Under the pieces are notes generated by a model. It searched no databases, was not told the origin of the DNA, and saw only the letters and a list, made by a program, of their open reading frames with translations. A DNA stretch of 64,000 bases from Christensenella sp. UBA2853 (GTDB lineage Bacteria > Bacillota > Clostridia > Christensenellales > Aristaeellaceae), in the NCBI GenBank assembly GCA_002350845.1, contig DEFL01000057.1, positions 18,917-82,916 on the forward strand, given 5' to 3'. Within the stretch, counting starts at the first letter, position 1. Every line of letters begins with the position of its first letter. A program made the translations under genes and the position numbers. Positions 17,014 to 25,723 of the stretch are shown here, piece after piece.

Positions 17014-17974
17014 TTTCCATGCTGCCTGAGCAGCTCAACGATTTCTTCGCGTCTGGGCATGACTTTCAGAGCACCCTTTCGCTGGATGACCAGCGCGGCA
17101 GCCGCACTGGCAAAGGTCAGCATCTCTTCCAGGTCCTGCATCTGCAGGTTTTCCAGGCCGTGCTCCAGGATTTCAGAACACAGGCACAGAAGGTATCCCC
17201 GGCGCCGGTCTTTTCCACGGCTGGCACTTTGAACACATGTACCCGGCACCGCATCCCCTGATAGCAGGCCAGGCTCCCGTTTTCCCCTGCTGTCACACTC
17301 AGCAGACGGATCTGCGGGTACTGTTCCAGAAGCAGCGATGCTCCCTGCTCGATATCCCCGGTCCCTGTCATGAATTCCACTTCATTATCCGAGATTTTCA
17401 GCACATCACACCGGGAAAGTCCCCAGGCGATCTCCTCCCGCGCACGATCCAGACTGTCCCACAGGGATTCCCGCAGGTTGGGATCAAAGGAAATCAGCGC
17501 GCCTGCTTTCTTTGCTTTGTGCACCGCGGCCCTCGTCGCTTCCCTGCAGGGTTCGTCCGTCAGGGACAGGGAGCCGAAGTGGAAGATGCGGCAGGATTCG
17601 AGCAGCTCTTCGTCCAGTTCCTCCGCCGCAAGACACACATCCGCCCCCGGATTGCGGTAAAACGAAAAGCTTCGCTCACCGCCCGAAAGGGTATGCACAA
17701 AGGCAAGCGTGGTATGCACGCGCGTGTCGCGCCGCAGCCCCCCGGTGCAGATGCCTGCCTCCTGAAGCGTCTGCTCAAGGAGATCCCCGAAGGCATCCTG
17801 GCCCACTTTACCAAGAAAAGCCGTCTGTTTGCCAAGCTTCTGCAGCATGGCAAGCACATTGCACGGAGCACCGCCCGGATTGGCTTCCAGCAGCCGGTTT
17901 CCGCGTTCGCTCTCTCCGCTGTCGGTAAAATCAATCAGCAGTTCGCCAAGCGCTGTCACATCAAACCGTTTCAT
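17001..17974 (-). pseudogene. PfkB-family fructokinase with apparent frameshift
   Basis: This gene would encode a ribokinase-family sugar kinase, most likely fructokinase, about 320 residues long. The first frame (17974 down to about 17190) gives MKRFDVTALGELLIDF, the GGAPCNVL substrate motif and the catalytic TGAGDTFCACV motif. It then turns into unrelated residues and stops at 17117. The missing C-terminal part, including the nucleotide-binding LTFASAAAALVIQRKGA block, continues in the next frame from about 17190 to 17001. Only two bases separate the Val codon and the Glu codon where three are needed, so one base seems lost near 17187-17192. The local sequence is not a homopolymer. Either the gene is newly inactivated or the assembly has an error. 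It follows the cytosolic GH32 gene by three bases. Confidence 0.85.
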
Positions 17975-17977
17975 CCT

Positions 17978-19468
17978 TCAGTCCTCCGAAAACAGACTGT
18001 ACTTTGTGATATCCATCACGGCTCGGCCATCCGCCTCAAAGCTGATCTGCCGGGCCGATGGATCCGTCAGGATGGTGGCCGTCATGACCTGTTCCCCGTC
18101 ATTGATAAACACTTCAATGCTGAACCGGTCGAGGATCACATGCAGGTGGATTTCGCCGTTTTTCTGGGCAACCTGACAGCGGCGCTGGTGGATATAGGCC
18201 CTGCGTGAGCCGGAGAATTTCCGGTCGATTTTCAGCAGGGATTCATGGGGACGGAAGCTGAGAATGGAGTAGCAGCTTTCATCCTGGGCAAAGCGCATGG
18301 TGAATTTATGATACGGTGCCTGCGCATCCTCCGGGCGGATCCGGATATCCATCTCCACACAGCGGCCCTCAATGCCGGGCAGTGTCATCCGCTCACTGAC
18401 GGGCACCTGGGTGTATTCTGCCTTCCCGCTCCGATACAGCGCAAGCTCACGCACAGGCTGCTGATACAGGCGGCCGTCACGGATGGTTAGTTCTCTGGGC
18501 AGGCTCATCTGCCCAAACCACAGCCGGTCTTCATACCCTGTATTCTTGCAGGTATCCCAGTTCTGCATCCATCCGATCATGACCCGCCGCCCGTCCGGGG
18601 TCAGCAGGGTCTGCGGGGCATAGAAATCAATGCCGTAGTCAATGGCCTGATTCGTCTCCGGAAGAAAGCGCCCCTGCTCCTCGTCAAACGTGCCGATCTG
18701 ACAGACTGTCCCGTTGCCGTTATGGTATTCAAAGCCTTCCGGCAGCATATCCTGCGGACTGACAAACAGCACATGCTTTCCTTCAAGCGGGAAAAAGTCC
18801 GGGCATTCCCACATCAGGCCGAAGCGTCCGTCATTCTCCGCCAGAACACTCCTGAACGCCCAGTGAAACCCGTCCTCACTGCCGTACAGCAGAAGCACAC
18901 CCCGCTTGTCCTCCCGGCGGGCACCGACCACGCAGCGATAGCTGCCGTCTTCGGTCCGCCAGATTTTCGGGTCGCGGAAATCATACGGGCTCAGGCCCTC
19001 CGGCAGGTCACCGGCATCCAGGACCGGATTATGCTCATACTTCTGGTAATCCAGTCCGTTCCCCACGGCAATGCACTGCGTCTGGAATTCCTTTCCCTTG
19101 TCGCCGCCTTCCTTGCGGACCCCTGTATACAGCAGCATCTGCCTGCCGTCCGGGAGTTCCATCGCACTGCCTGAAAAGCAGCCAAAGGAATCATACGGCG
19201 CATCCGGTGCCAGCGCGGCGGGCAGGTAATTCCAGTGCAGGAGGTCATGGCTTACGGCATGCCCCCAGTGCATGGAATTCCACTGGGTGTCATAAGGGTA
19301 ATACTGGTAGAACAGATGATATTGCCCGTGATAATAGGAAAAGCCGTTCGGGTCATTCATCCATCCGATCCACGGCGTCAGATGGAAAACAGGACGGACG
19401 GATTTCGGTATTTTGTCTCCCGTCTCTTTTTCATAGGCTCTGGCAAAAATCAGGCTGTGCTTCATCAT
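17978..19468 (-). CDS. Cytoplasmic glycoside hydrolase family 32 (beta-fructosidase / sucrose-6-phosphate hydrolase type)
   Basis: A 496-residue GH32 enzyme that cleaves terminal beta-fructosyl bonds. The three catalytic blocks are present: WMNDPNGF (nucleophile Asp39), DFRDPKIW near residue 165 (transition-state stabiliser) and MWECPDFF near 222 (acid/base Glu). The C-terminal part is the GH32 beta-sandwich. There is no signal peptide, so it acts in the cytoplasm on imported short fructans or sucrose. ATG 19468 is chosen because GAGG lies 9 bases upstream; ATG 19477 abuts that site. It sits between the secreted GH32 lipoprotein gene and the fructokinase gene. Confidence 0.95.
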   Translation of the reverse strand: MMKHSLIFARAYEKETGDKIPKSVRPVFHLTPWIGWMNDPNGFSYYHGQYHLFYQYYPYDTQWNSMHWGHAVSHDLLHWNYLPAALAPDAPYDSFGCFSGSAMELPDGRQMLLYTGVRKEGGDKGKEFQTQCIAVGNGLDYQKYEHNPVLDAGDLPEGLSPYDFRDPKIWRTEDGSYRCVVGARREDKRGVLLLYGSEDGFHWAFRSVLAENDGRFGLMWECPDFFPLEGKHVLFVSPQDMLPEGFEYHNGNGTVCQIGTFDEEQGRFLPETNQAIDYGIDFYAPQTLLTPDGRRVMIGWMQNWDTCKNTGYEDRLWFGQMSLPRELTIRDGRLYQQPVRELALYRSGKAEYTQVPVSERMTLPGIEGRCVEMDIRIRPEDAQAPYHKFTMRFAQDESCYSILSFRPHESLLKIDRKFSGSRRAYIHQRRCQVAQKNGEIHLHVILDRFSIEVFINDGEQVMTATILTDPSARQISFEADGRAVMDITKYSLFSED

Positions 19469-19532
19469 ATGCTTCATCCTCGTTCTGTAAGATCAGGCAG
19501 GATCCCATTGGTTTTTCCAGATGGATTCAGTT

Positions 19533-19560
19533 CGGACCGGGGGAAAATCCCCCCGGTCCG
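19533..19560 (-). other. Intercistronic hairpin after the GH32 lipoprotein gene
   Basis: An 11-bp perfect GC-rich stem (CGGACCGGGGG with CCCCCGGTCCG) with a 6-base loop lies just after the stop codon of the secreted GH32 gene and before the cytosolic GH32 gene. No T run follows on the minus strand. Confidence 0.6.
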
Positions 19561-19566
19561 TACCGA

Positions 19567-21108
19567 TTACCGGGTATACTCTCTCAAATCGCTGAACGTC
19601 ACGGTATTGTTTTCAGCATACAGCCGGACCGGCTTGCCGCTGACGCCGTACAGACGGACCGTGAGTGAAGCCTCGCCATCGAGATAGAAGATGCCCACCG
19701 AGCCTTCCTGCAGGTAGGTAAACGTGTATTCCTTCCCTGCCTCCAGTTTCGCGTCGGTTTCCGTGATCATGGTGCTTCCCTCGTTAAACTGCAGCTGAAT
19801 CTTCTGTGCACTTGGGTCCAGCGTGATCAGCTTATACTTGCCTGCCTGTCCGTTATAGTCAAACGCAAGCCCGAAACAGCCGCTGCCGGACCAGGTCAGT
19901 TTTCCCCGGAGCAGGAAGCTTTCATAGGCAGTGAACGCTTCGGTATAGCTGTAGCGCGCCCCGGACTGCACCTGAATCTGGTCGCTGTCCACAGCCAGGC
20001 GGCGGCGCTTGGTATACTGGTCCGCAATCGACTGCACGGGGGAAAGCACAAGCTCGCCGTTTTCTTTCTGCGTCACCTTCTGGACCACCAGGTTGCCGGC
20101 CCATCCGGACACTTCGGAAGTGGAGGACGGCGATTCACTGCGCCGGCCCCATCCGGCCATAAAACAGCCCTCAGGACTTTCCACATGCTTGGCCGCATAA
20201 AAGAGTTTGGCGTCCAGGCGCTTTGCCTCGCCATACGGGCCGTAGGGCGTATCGGACATGGCGTACCACAGGGTGTCATCCTGCGCCGAATACGTCAGAT
20301 AATAATGGCTGCCCAGCTGGAAGGTATCACTGCACTCCAGGTTCCAGAAATTGCCCACAGCATTGGTGAAGATGATGCCGTCATACTGGACATGCGTGAG
20401 GTCGCCTGAGAGTGTATATTTGAGAATGCGGGCCACCCCGCCCTGGGAAGCGGTCACGGTCAGGGTAATGGTATCCGTTTCCGCATCATAATAGGCCTGC
20501 GGGTCGCGGAAGTCACGCTTCTGCCCGATCTCGGCAGGCGGCGTAATGTCCCAGCCCTCCACCTTTTCAAACGCGGTCAGCGTGCTGCCTTTGGCCAGCA
20601 TGATCTTTTCCATGTATTCATAGGTATCGGAAGATGCATGGCCGGTATAGAAGAACAGGTATTCATCCCTGACCTTCACCACAGACCCGGTTCCGACCCA
20701 TCCGTCCTGGCCGCCGCCGCGTGCGGATTCCACGACCGGATCGTCGTACTCGGTATAGGTGACAAAGTCTTTGGTCGTGGCCAGATAAATGGAATGATTG
20801 TAGCTGTCTCCGCCTTCTTTGAGGTAATAAATGTAATAGGTGCCGTCCTCATAATACGGCATGGTATCGCCGACGTAGGGCTGGTTGATCCCGTCGACGG
20901 CAGGGCGGAAAAACTGTCTGTATTCATAGGCACTTTCCTGGCTGCCCGGGGTGCGCAGGGAGGAGAAATCCTTATCATCCGTCACTTCGGCGAACGGCTC
21001 GCCCTGCTCCCCTGCCGGAGCGGCCGGCTGATTCGTCTGGCTGCATCCTGTCAGGCACAGACACAGGACGCACAGCAGCAAAAGCACCTTACAGGTTTTC
21101 ATTTTCAT
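19567..21108 (-). CDS. Lipoprotein glycoside hydrolase, GH32-like (surface fructanase)
   Basis: A 513-residue surface lipoprotein (signal LCLCLTGC) with a five-bladed propeller like clan GH-J. DFRDPQAYY near the middle and NLECSDTF further on match the second and third GH32 blocks. The first block is not the classic NDPNG but VGDTMPYYEDG, whose Asp probably takes the nucleophile place. The C-terminal 130 residues form a beta-sandwich typical of GH32 enzymes. It probably cuts long fructan, such as levan or inulin, at the cell surface before import. ATG 21108 follows AGGAGG by 7 bases. Divergence from standard GH32 makes exact specificity uncertain. Confidence 0.78.
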   Translation of the reverse strand: MKMKTCKVLLLLCVLCLCLTGCSQTNQPAAPAGEQGEPFAEVTDDKDFSSLRTPGSQESAYEYRQFFRPAVDGINQPYVGDTMPYYEDGTYYIYYLKEGGDSYNHSIYLATTKDFVTYTEYDDPVVESARGGGQDGWVGTGSVVKVRDEYLFFYTGHASSDTYEYMEKIMLAKGSTLTAFEKVEGWDITPPAEIGQKRDFRDPQAYYDAETDTITLTVTASQGGVARILKYTLSGDLTHVQYDGIIFTNAVGNFWNLECSDTFQLGSHYYLTYSAQDDTLWYAMSDTPYGPYGEAKRLDAKLFYAAKHVESPEGCFMAGWGRRSESPSSTSEVSGWAGNLVVQKVTQKENGELVLSPVQSIADQYTKRRRLAVDSDQIQVQSGARYSYTEAFTAYESFLLRGKLTWSGSGCFGLAFDYNGQAGKYKLITLDPSAQKIQLQFNEGSTMITETDAKLEAGKEYTFTYLQEGSVGIFYLDGEASLTVRLYGVSGKPVRLYAENNTVTFSDLREYTR

Positions 21109-21130
21109 GGATATGCCTCCTGATACAAAG

Positions 21131-21163
21131 AGCAGGGAGAACGGGAAAGCCATTCTCCCTGCT
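21131..21163 (-). other. Intercistronic hairpin after the modular lipoprotein gene
   Basis: An 11-bp perfect stem (AGCAGGGAGAA with TTCTCCCTGCT) lies between the stop of the carbohydrate-binding lipoprotein gene and the start of the GH32 lipoprotein gene. No T run follows. Confidence 0.6.
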
Positions 21164-21174
21164 GAAGGATTGGA

Positions 21175-23031
21175 TTACAGAACGCTCTGCTGATAGATGG
21201 TCACATTGCTGAATTCGATGGTCACTTCATCCAGCTTGGACAGGGCTTCAGAACCGAACTGGAAGAGCAGCTCGAAATCCATATCCATGATGAAGGTATC
21301 GGTGGTTGCGAAGCGGAAGGTCTGGAACTCGGTGGTCAGGTCCATGCCTTCGGATACACGGGGATCCCAGCCGCCCATGGGGTTGAGGAAGACGCCGCAG
21401 GAGACGGGATGATCGGCCTTTGCGGTGATTTCCACAATGTAGTAGCTGTCGGAAGCAAGGGTCAGCGGGTTGCCGCCAAAACCGCAGATCAGCTTGTTGT
21501 GCCAGTCCACGGTGCCGCCGTTGTCAATGCGGTAGAAGAAGCTGCCATTCTCAGTCCAGATGGTGCCGACGCCGCGGTCGTTATCCTCGTCGGTGCCGTT
21601 GAAGGTCTGCCAGGGGCATGCAGGGTTTTCTGCATTGGCCGTATTCGGGCCGAAGGGCATGAAGGCATCAATGGTCTTATGGGTTTCCTTGTCGCCCTCG
21701 ACCTTGCCGAACTCAACATGGCTGATGGTCAGCACGTTGCCGTTAGCGCCTTCGGGTGCGTTGCCGATCTGAAGACGGATGACCGGGTCTTCCACATCGG
21801 ATTCGGCTGTAAACACATTGGAGATGACCGTATCTTCACCGGCGGGAACATTCAGGCCGTTGAAGTTGGCCCGGTTTTCCCAGCTCTTCTCTGCGCTTTC
21901 CACCAGGGCTTCGCCGCCCTGGCCGTTGGCTGCATGGATGGTGAAAGAATAATAGTATTTCTGGCCCTTTTCAATCTTCAGGCCGCCCAGGGTCATATTG
22001 GCCTTGACGCTCCACACACCGCCCTCGGTGGGATAGTTGTCAATGGTCACGACCGCTTTGCCGTCCTCAAAAGCAGTGCTGGCATTCGCGCCGTCTCCGG
22101 TCTCGGTATACACGCCTTCATTCTTGGAGAAATCAGCCGTGTACACGGGGACCTGATGTTCCTCACCGGAAATCTCGTACAGTTCAATCTTATCGATGGT
22201 CACGGTGAAATCGGTGGGCGTTGTGTCCTCGGCATTGTCGGGGTTCGGGGTAATCTTGCCCAGGTTGAAGAGCAGTTCAGCGCTGCCTTCCGCAGGAGAG
22301 GTGAACGTCAGTTCAAGCGGAGCAACCGTCTCGGTGATCCGTACATTGAATGCGCCGTTGAAGGTTTCCCAGCCCTCTGCCTGTTCATTGCGCGCCAGGA
22401 TATGGGCATAGGTGGGTTTGGTGGACTTGGCCCAGATCTTGATCTTGTAATCCGCTGCCTTCAGCGCATAGCCCGCCTTGGCCAGCTGGACATCACCGTC
22501 ACTGTTGCCCGGGTTCTGGATGTCGATCACATAGGCGCCGTTTTTCAGGGCGGCAGTTGCCTGAGCGGACTCACCGATCTTGGCTTCCCAGCCCTTGTTG
22601 TCCGTCACTTCAGCCGTGCTGAAATCAAAGGTCTTGTAAGGCACGGCTTCGCCGGTCTTCTTGGTGACCGTCAGGGTGGCATAGCCCTCCGCGGTGAGGC
22701 CGCCCTTATCGGTCACAGAATACACGAGCTCATAGCTGCCGGCCGTCTCCGGAGTGGCTTTGCCGTTTTTAAAGGTCAGTGCCGGGGTGGACTCGATGGT
22801 AATCATCCCGGTCAGGTCGCCGTCCTCCGCATCGGTGGCGGAAAGACCGGCCAGGGCATCAAACTCGGTGCCCGCTTCCACGGTCTGATCGGCAGCGCCC
22901 TGAATGGACGGTGCCGTGTTCGGGGCTTCTGTCGGGGCGGCCGTGGGTTCAGGTTTCTTCTGGCCGGAGCAGGCCGTAAGGCACATGATCAGCGCAAGAA
23001 GCAGGGCAATGACTGCAATGGATTTCTTCAT
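21175..23031 (-). CDS. Modular surface lipoprotein with Ig-like and CBM-like domains
   Basis: A 618-residue lipoprotein (lipobox LTAC) with a Pro/Thr/Ala linker. It continues with an Ig-like/HYR-type domain (about residues 40-125, SIQGAADQTVEAGTEFDALAGLSA ... YELVYSVTDKGG), then three beta-sandwich modules that look like CBM4/9/22-type carbohydrate binders (about 130-285, 290-450 and 455-618). No catalytic motif is seen. Its place between the importer and the surface GH32 gene suggests it holds fructan at the surface. I do not recognise a named family for the whole protein. ATG 23031 is chosen because GGAGG is well spaced to it and too close to ATG 23037. Confidence 0.75.
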   Translation of the reverse strand: MKKSIAVIALLLALIMCLTACSGQKKPEPTAAPTEAPNTAPSIQGAADQTVEAGTEFDALAGLSATDAEDGDLTGMITIESTPALTFKNGKATPETAGSYELVYSVTDKGGLTAEGYATLTVTKKTGEAVPYKTFDFSTAEVTDNKGWEAKIGESAQATAALKNGAYVIDIQNPGNSDGDVQLAKAGYALKAADYKIKIWAKSTKPTYAHILARNEQAEGWETFNGAFNVRITETVAPLELTFTSPAEGSAELLFNLGKITPNPDNAEDTTPTDFTVTIDKIELYEISGEEHQVPVYTADFSKNEGVYTETGDGANASTAFEDGKAVVTIDNYPTEGGVWSVKANMTLGGLKIEKGQKYYYSFTIHAANGQGGEALVESAEKSWENRANFNGLNVPAGEDTVISNVFTAESDVEDPVIRLQIGNAPEGANGNVLTISHVEFGKVEGDKETHKTIDAFMPFGPNTANAENPACPWQTFNGTDEDNDRGVGTIWTENGSFFYRIDNGGTVDWHNKLICGFGGNPLTLASDSYYIVEITAKADHPVSCGVFLNPMGGWDPRVSEGMDLTTEFQTFRFATTDTFIMDMDFELLFQFGSEALSKLDEVTIEFSNVTIYQQSVL

Positions 23032-23045
23032 GGTCATTTCCTCCC

Positions 23046-24776
23046 TTATTTCGCAGTGAAGCGGTCATAGGCATCCTGATAGACTTTCTGAATGCCGGCC
23101 AGATTGACTTTTCCGTTCAGATCGTTCTGGAAGGTGGTCCAGGCAGCATCGGATACGCCGCCCTTCATGAGCCAGGAGATCAGGTTGGTGCGGATATAGT
23201 CGTTCAGGTTGGTCTCATAGTTGCTCAGGGTGTTCAGTTCTTCCAGGGTGAACTGGAGGTTGGGGCAGGGTTTCACGGTTTCAGCAACAAAGGGCTTTGC
23301 ACAGAGCTGCAGTCTTTCCAGACGGAGCTGGGCACGGGGTTCCATGTGCACGACATTGTTCCATGCATATTCACCCAGATTGATGATGCCAAGCGGTGCA
23401 TTCTGCAGACGCAGTTCGTCGCTGGTCACGCCTTCAGGCAGCGGCTTCTGAACGAGCATGCCCTTTTCATCGCGGGCTTCCTCATACACAATGCCGATGG
23501 GGCCATAGTTGATCTGGGCAGAGATCACAGGATCATAGTAACGGTCAAAGTAGGCCAGCAGGACTTCCGGATACTGGCACTTGCTGAAGAGAACCACTTC
23601 ACCGGTGCTGATCTCGGGGTTGTTGGAAACGCAGATGGTCTGGTCACCGTTGGGTCCGACAATCGGGCTGAGGACGATATAGTTTTCCGGATTGGAAACC
23701 ACGGTTTCGCTCTCCCACCAGTAGAAGGCACCATAGGTTTCCATGCCCTTGCCGTTGGCGAGGAAGTTGTCCTGGCTCTGTTCGAAGGAGACCTTGTCGA
23801 TCAGGCCTGCATCCACCCAGCCGGCGATGAAGTTGGTGGCTTCCTTGAAGCGTTCATCCTGCACGGTGTAGGTGATTTTTCCATCCACCACAACGCGGTG
23901 TTCCAGGTTGTCATTCAGGCCGAACATGCCGTACAGATCGCACTGGTTGCCCTGCCAGTTGTTGTAAACAAAGCTCAGCGGACGCTCGTCGTCGGTCTTG
24001 CCGTTGCCGTTCATATCATGGTCACGGAAATAGGTCAGCAGCTGTTCCATCTGACCCGCCTTCAGCGCGAGGCCGTCCTTGAGCTGATCTTCTGTCAGGC
24101 CTTCGACGGCACCGGCAGCGATGGCTTCCTTGGTCCAGGCGATGTTCAGGAACAGGAGGTTCGGGCTCTGCAGCAGGCCCATTTCCTCAATGCGGGGCAG
24201 AGAGTAGATTTTGCCGTCTTCAATGTTGATGAGCTGGGCCTTGATGTCAGGGCGTTCTTCCAGCAGCTTTTTGAAGTTGGGCATATAGTCCAGATAATCG
24301 CTGATGGGCACCAGCACCTTGCGCTTGGCATACTTGATGATTTCGCCTGCGCCCATGCCGGCATGGTAAATCGCATCGGGGCGGTTATCCGCATTGCCGA
24401 AGATCAGGTTTTTCTGCTGAGAGTAGACAGACTCGGACACGTTTTCCCAGTTCACCTGGACATTGGTCTGTGCATACAGATCCGCCATGATCTTCATGTC
24501 ATTGTAGTCCAGAGCGGATGCATTCTTGGAGGAATAGACCGAGAATGAGAGCTCCTGGGCACCTTTTTCATTGAGGATCGGCGCGGAAGTATCGGTCCAC
24601 TGGAAGCCGTAGGTGTCCACCAGAGGATTGGCAGAGGCAGCGGACTGTTCTGTCGTGGAAGTACTGGATGTATTGGGAGCAGCCTTGGGTTCTTCCTTCT
24701 TGCTGCCGCAGGCCGTCAGCGTCACTACCATGACCACCAGCATGAGCAAAGCAAGCAGCTTTTTCAGATTCTTCAT
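23046..24776 (-). CDS. Lipoprotein oligosaccharide-binding protein of LplBC-type importer
   Basis: A 576-residue extracellular binding protein, longer than common sugar-binding proteins and typical of the LipO group that works with LplB/LplC permeases on oligosaccharides. The lipobox is TLTAC (Cys at about residue 23), followed by a Ser/Thr-rich linker. The mature part shows DMKIMADLYAQTNVQVNWENVS, usual for this group. It follows the two permease genes and precedes the modular lipoprotein gene by 14 bases. The likely ligand is a fructo-oligosaccharide from context only. Confidence 0.92.
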   Translation of the reverse strand: MKNLKKLLALLMLVVMVVTLTACGSKKEEPKAAPNTSSTSTTEQSAASANPLVDTYGFQWTDTSAPILNEKGAQELSFSVYSSKNASALDYNDMKIMADLYAQTNVQVNWENVSESVYSQQKNLIFGNADNRPDAIYHAGMGAGEIIKYAKRKVLVPISDYLDYMPNFKKLLEERPDIKAQLINIEDGKIYSLPRIEEMGLLQSPNLLFLNIAWTKEAIAAGAVEGLTEDQLKDGLALKAGQMEQLLTYFRDHDMNGNGKTDDERPLSFVYNNWQGNQCDLYGMFGLNDNLEHRVVVDGKITYTVQDERFKEATNFIAGWVDAGLIDKVSFEQSQDNFLANGKGMETYGAFYWWESETVVSNPENYIVLSPIVGPNGDQTICVSNNPEISTGEVVLFSKCQYPEVLLAYFDRYYDPVISAQINYGPIGIVYEEARDEKGMLVQKPLPEGVTSDELRLQNAPLGIINLGEYAWNNVVHMEPRAQLRLERLQLCAKPFVAETVKPCPNLQFTLEELNTLSNYETNLNDYIRTNLISWLMKGGVSDAAWTTFQNDLNGKVNLAGIQKVYQDAYDRFTAK

Positions 24777-24791
24777 AGAGTAAACCTCCTC

Positions 24792-25709
24792 TTAGCCTTT
24801 CAGGGATCCAATCATGACGCCCTGTGCAAAATACTTCTGAACAAACGGATACAGGCACAGCACCGGCAGGCTGGAGACAATCACGGAAACATATTTCAGC
24901 TGATTGGCCAGGCGGTACTGCTGCAGAATGGTTTCGCCGCTTCCGCCGACGGTGCTCTCGGAGGCAATCAGGATTTCCTTGAGCACCAGCTGCAGCGGAT
25001 ATTTCTGTTCATCCTGCAGGAAGATCATGGCATTGAAGTAGCTGTTCCACTGTCCGACTGCATAGTAGAGTGCCATGACGGCGATAATGGCCTTGGACAG
25101 GGGAAGCACGATGGAGAAGAAGGTGCGGAACTTGCCGGCACCGTCAATTCTTGCCGCTTCCAGCATGCCTTCCGGAATGGAGGATTCGAAGAATGTCTTG
25201 GTCATGAACAGATTCCAGACCGACATGATCGCAGGCAGGATCACAGCCCAGGCAGAGTTGATCAGGCGCAGGCTGCTCATCACGTTGTAGAAAGGAATGA
25301 GACCGCCGCCGAAGAACATCGGAATGATGAAATACAGCATCCAGAATTTCTTGCCGGGGGTGGTCTTTCTGCTCAGGCCCCATCCGGCGGGGATGGTGAC
25401 GGCCAGAGCCAGAAGCACAGTGACCAAGGTATACCAGATGGTATTGAGGTAGCCCGTCCAGATATCCTGACGCTGGAATACTTTCTCATAGCCTTCCAGC
25501 GTGATGTTGACCGGGAAGAGGACCACCTGTCCGCCCAGTACTGCATCCGGGTCGGAGAAGGACGCAATCACAATGAAGTAAATCGGGTAGAGAATAATCA
25601 GTGCAAGCAGAGCAAGGAAGAGTGTGTTGAAGACAAAGAAGACTTTATCCCCTCTTGTGTCCTTCAGCGCATTGTTCCTGGGCTTGACCGCAGGATTTTT
25701 CATGGTCAT
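24792..25709 (-). CDS. Carbohydrate ABC transporter permease, LplC type
   Basis: A 305-residue six-helix permease with the EAA loop PEGMLEAARIDGAGKFRTFF. It is the second membrane subunit of the fructan-locus importer; LplC-type proteins pair with LplB-type permeases and large lipoprotein binding proteins, exactly as arranged here. ATG 25709 follows GGAGGGAAAAG. No dedicated ATPase is encoded nearby, so a shared ATPase is inferred. Confidence 0.94.
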   Translation of the reverse strand: MTMKNPAVKPRNNALKDTRGDKVFFVFNTLFLALLALIILYPIYFIVIASFSDPDAVLGGQVVLFPVNITLEGYEKVFQRQDIWTGYLNTIWYTLVTVLLALAVTIPAGWGLSRKTTPGKKFWMLYFIIPMFFGGGLIPFYNVMSSLRLINSAWAVILPAIMSVWNLFMTKTFFESSIPEGMLEAARIDGAGKFRTFFSIVLPLSKAIIAVMALYYAVGQWNSYFNAMIFLQDEQKYPLQLVLKEILIASESTVGGSGETILQQYRLANQLKYVSVIVSSLPVLCLYPFVQKYFAQGVMIGSLKG

Positions 25710-25723
25710 ATTCTTTTCCCTCC

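Noticed and set aside
17180..17200. Programmed ribosomal frameshift in the fructokinase gene
   Set aside because: No slippery heptamer, stimulatory hairpin or upstream Shine-Dalgarno spacing was seen; a one-base loss or assembly error explains it more simply.
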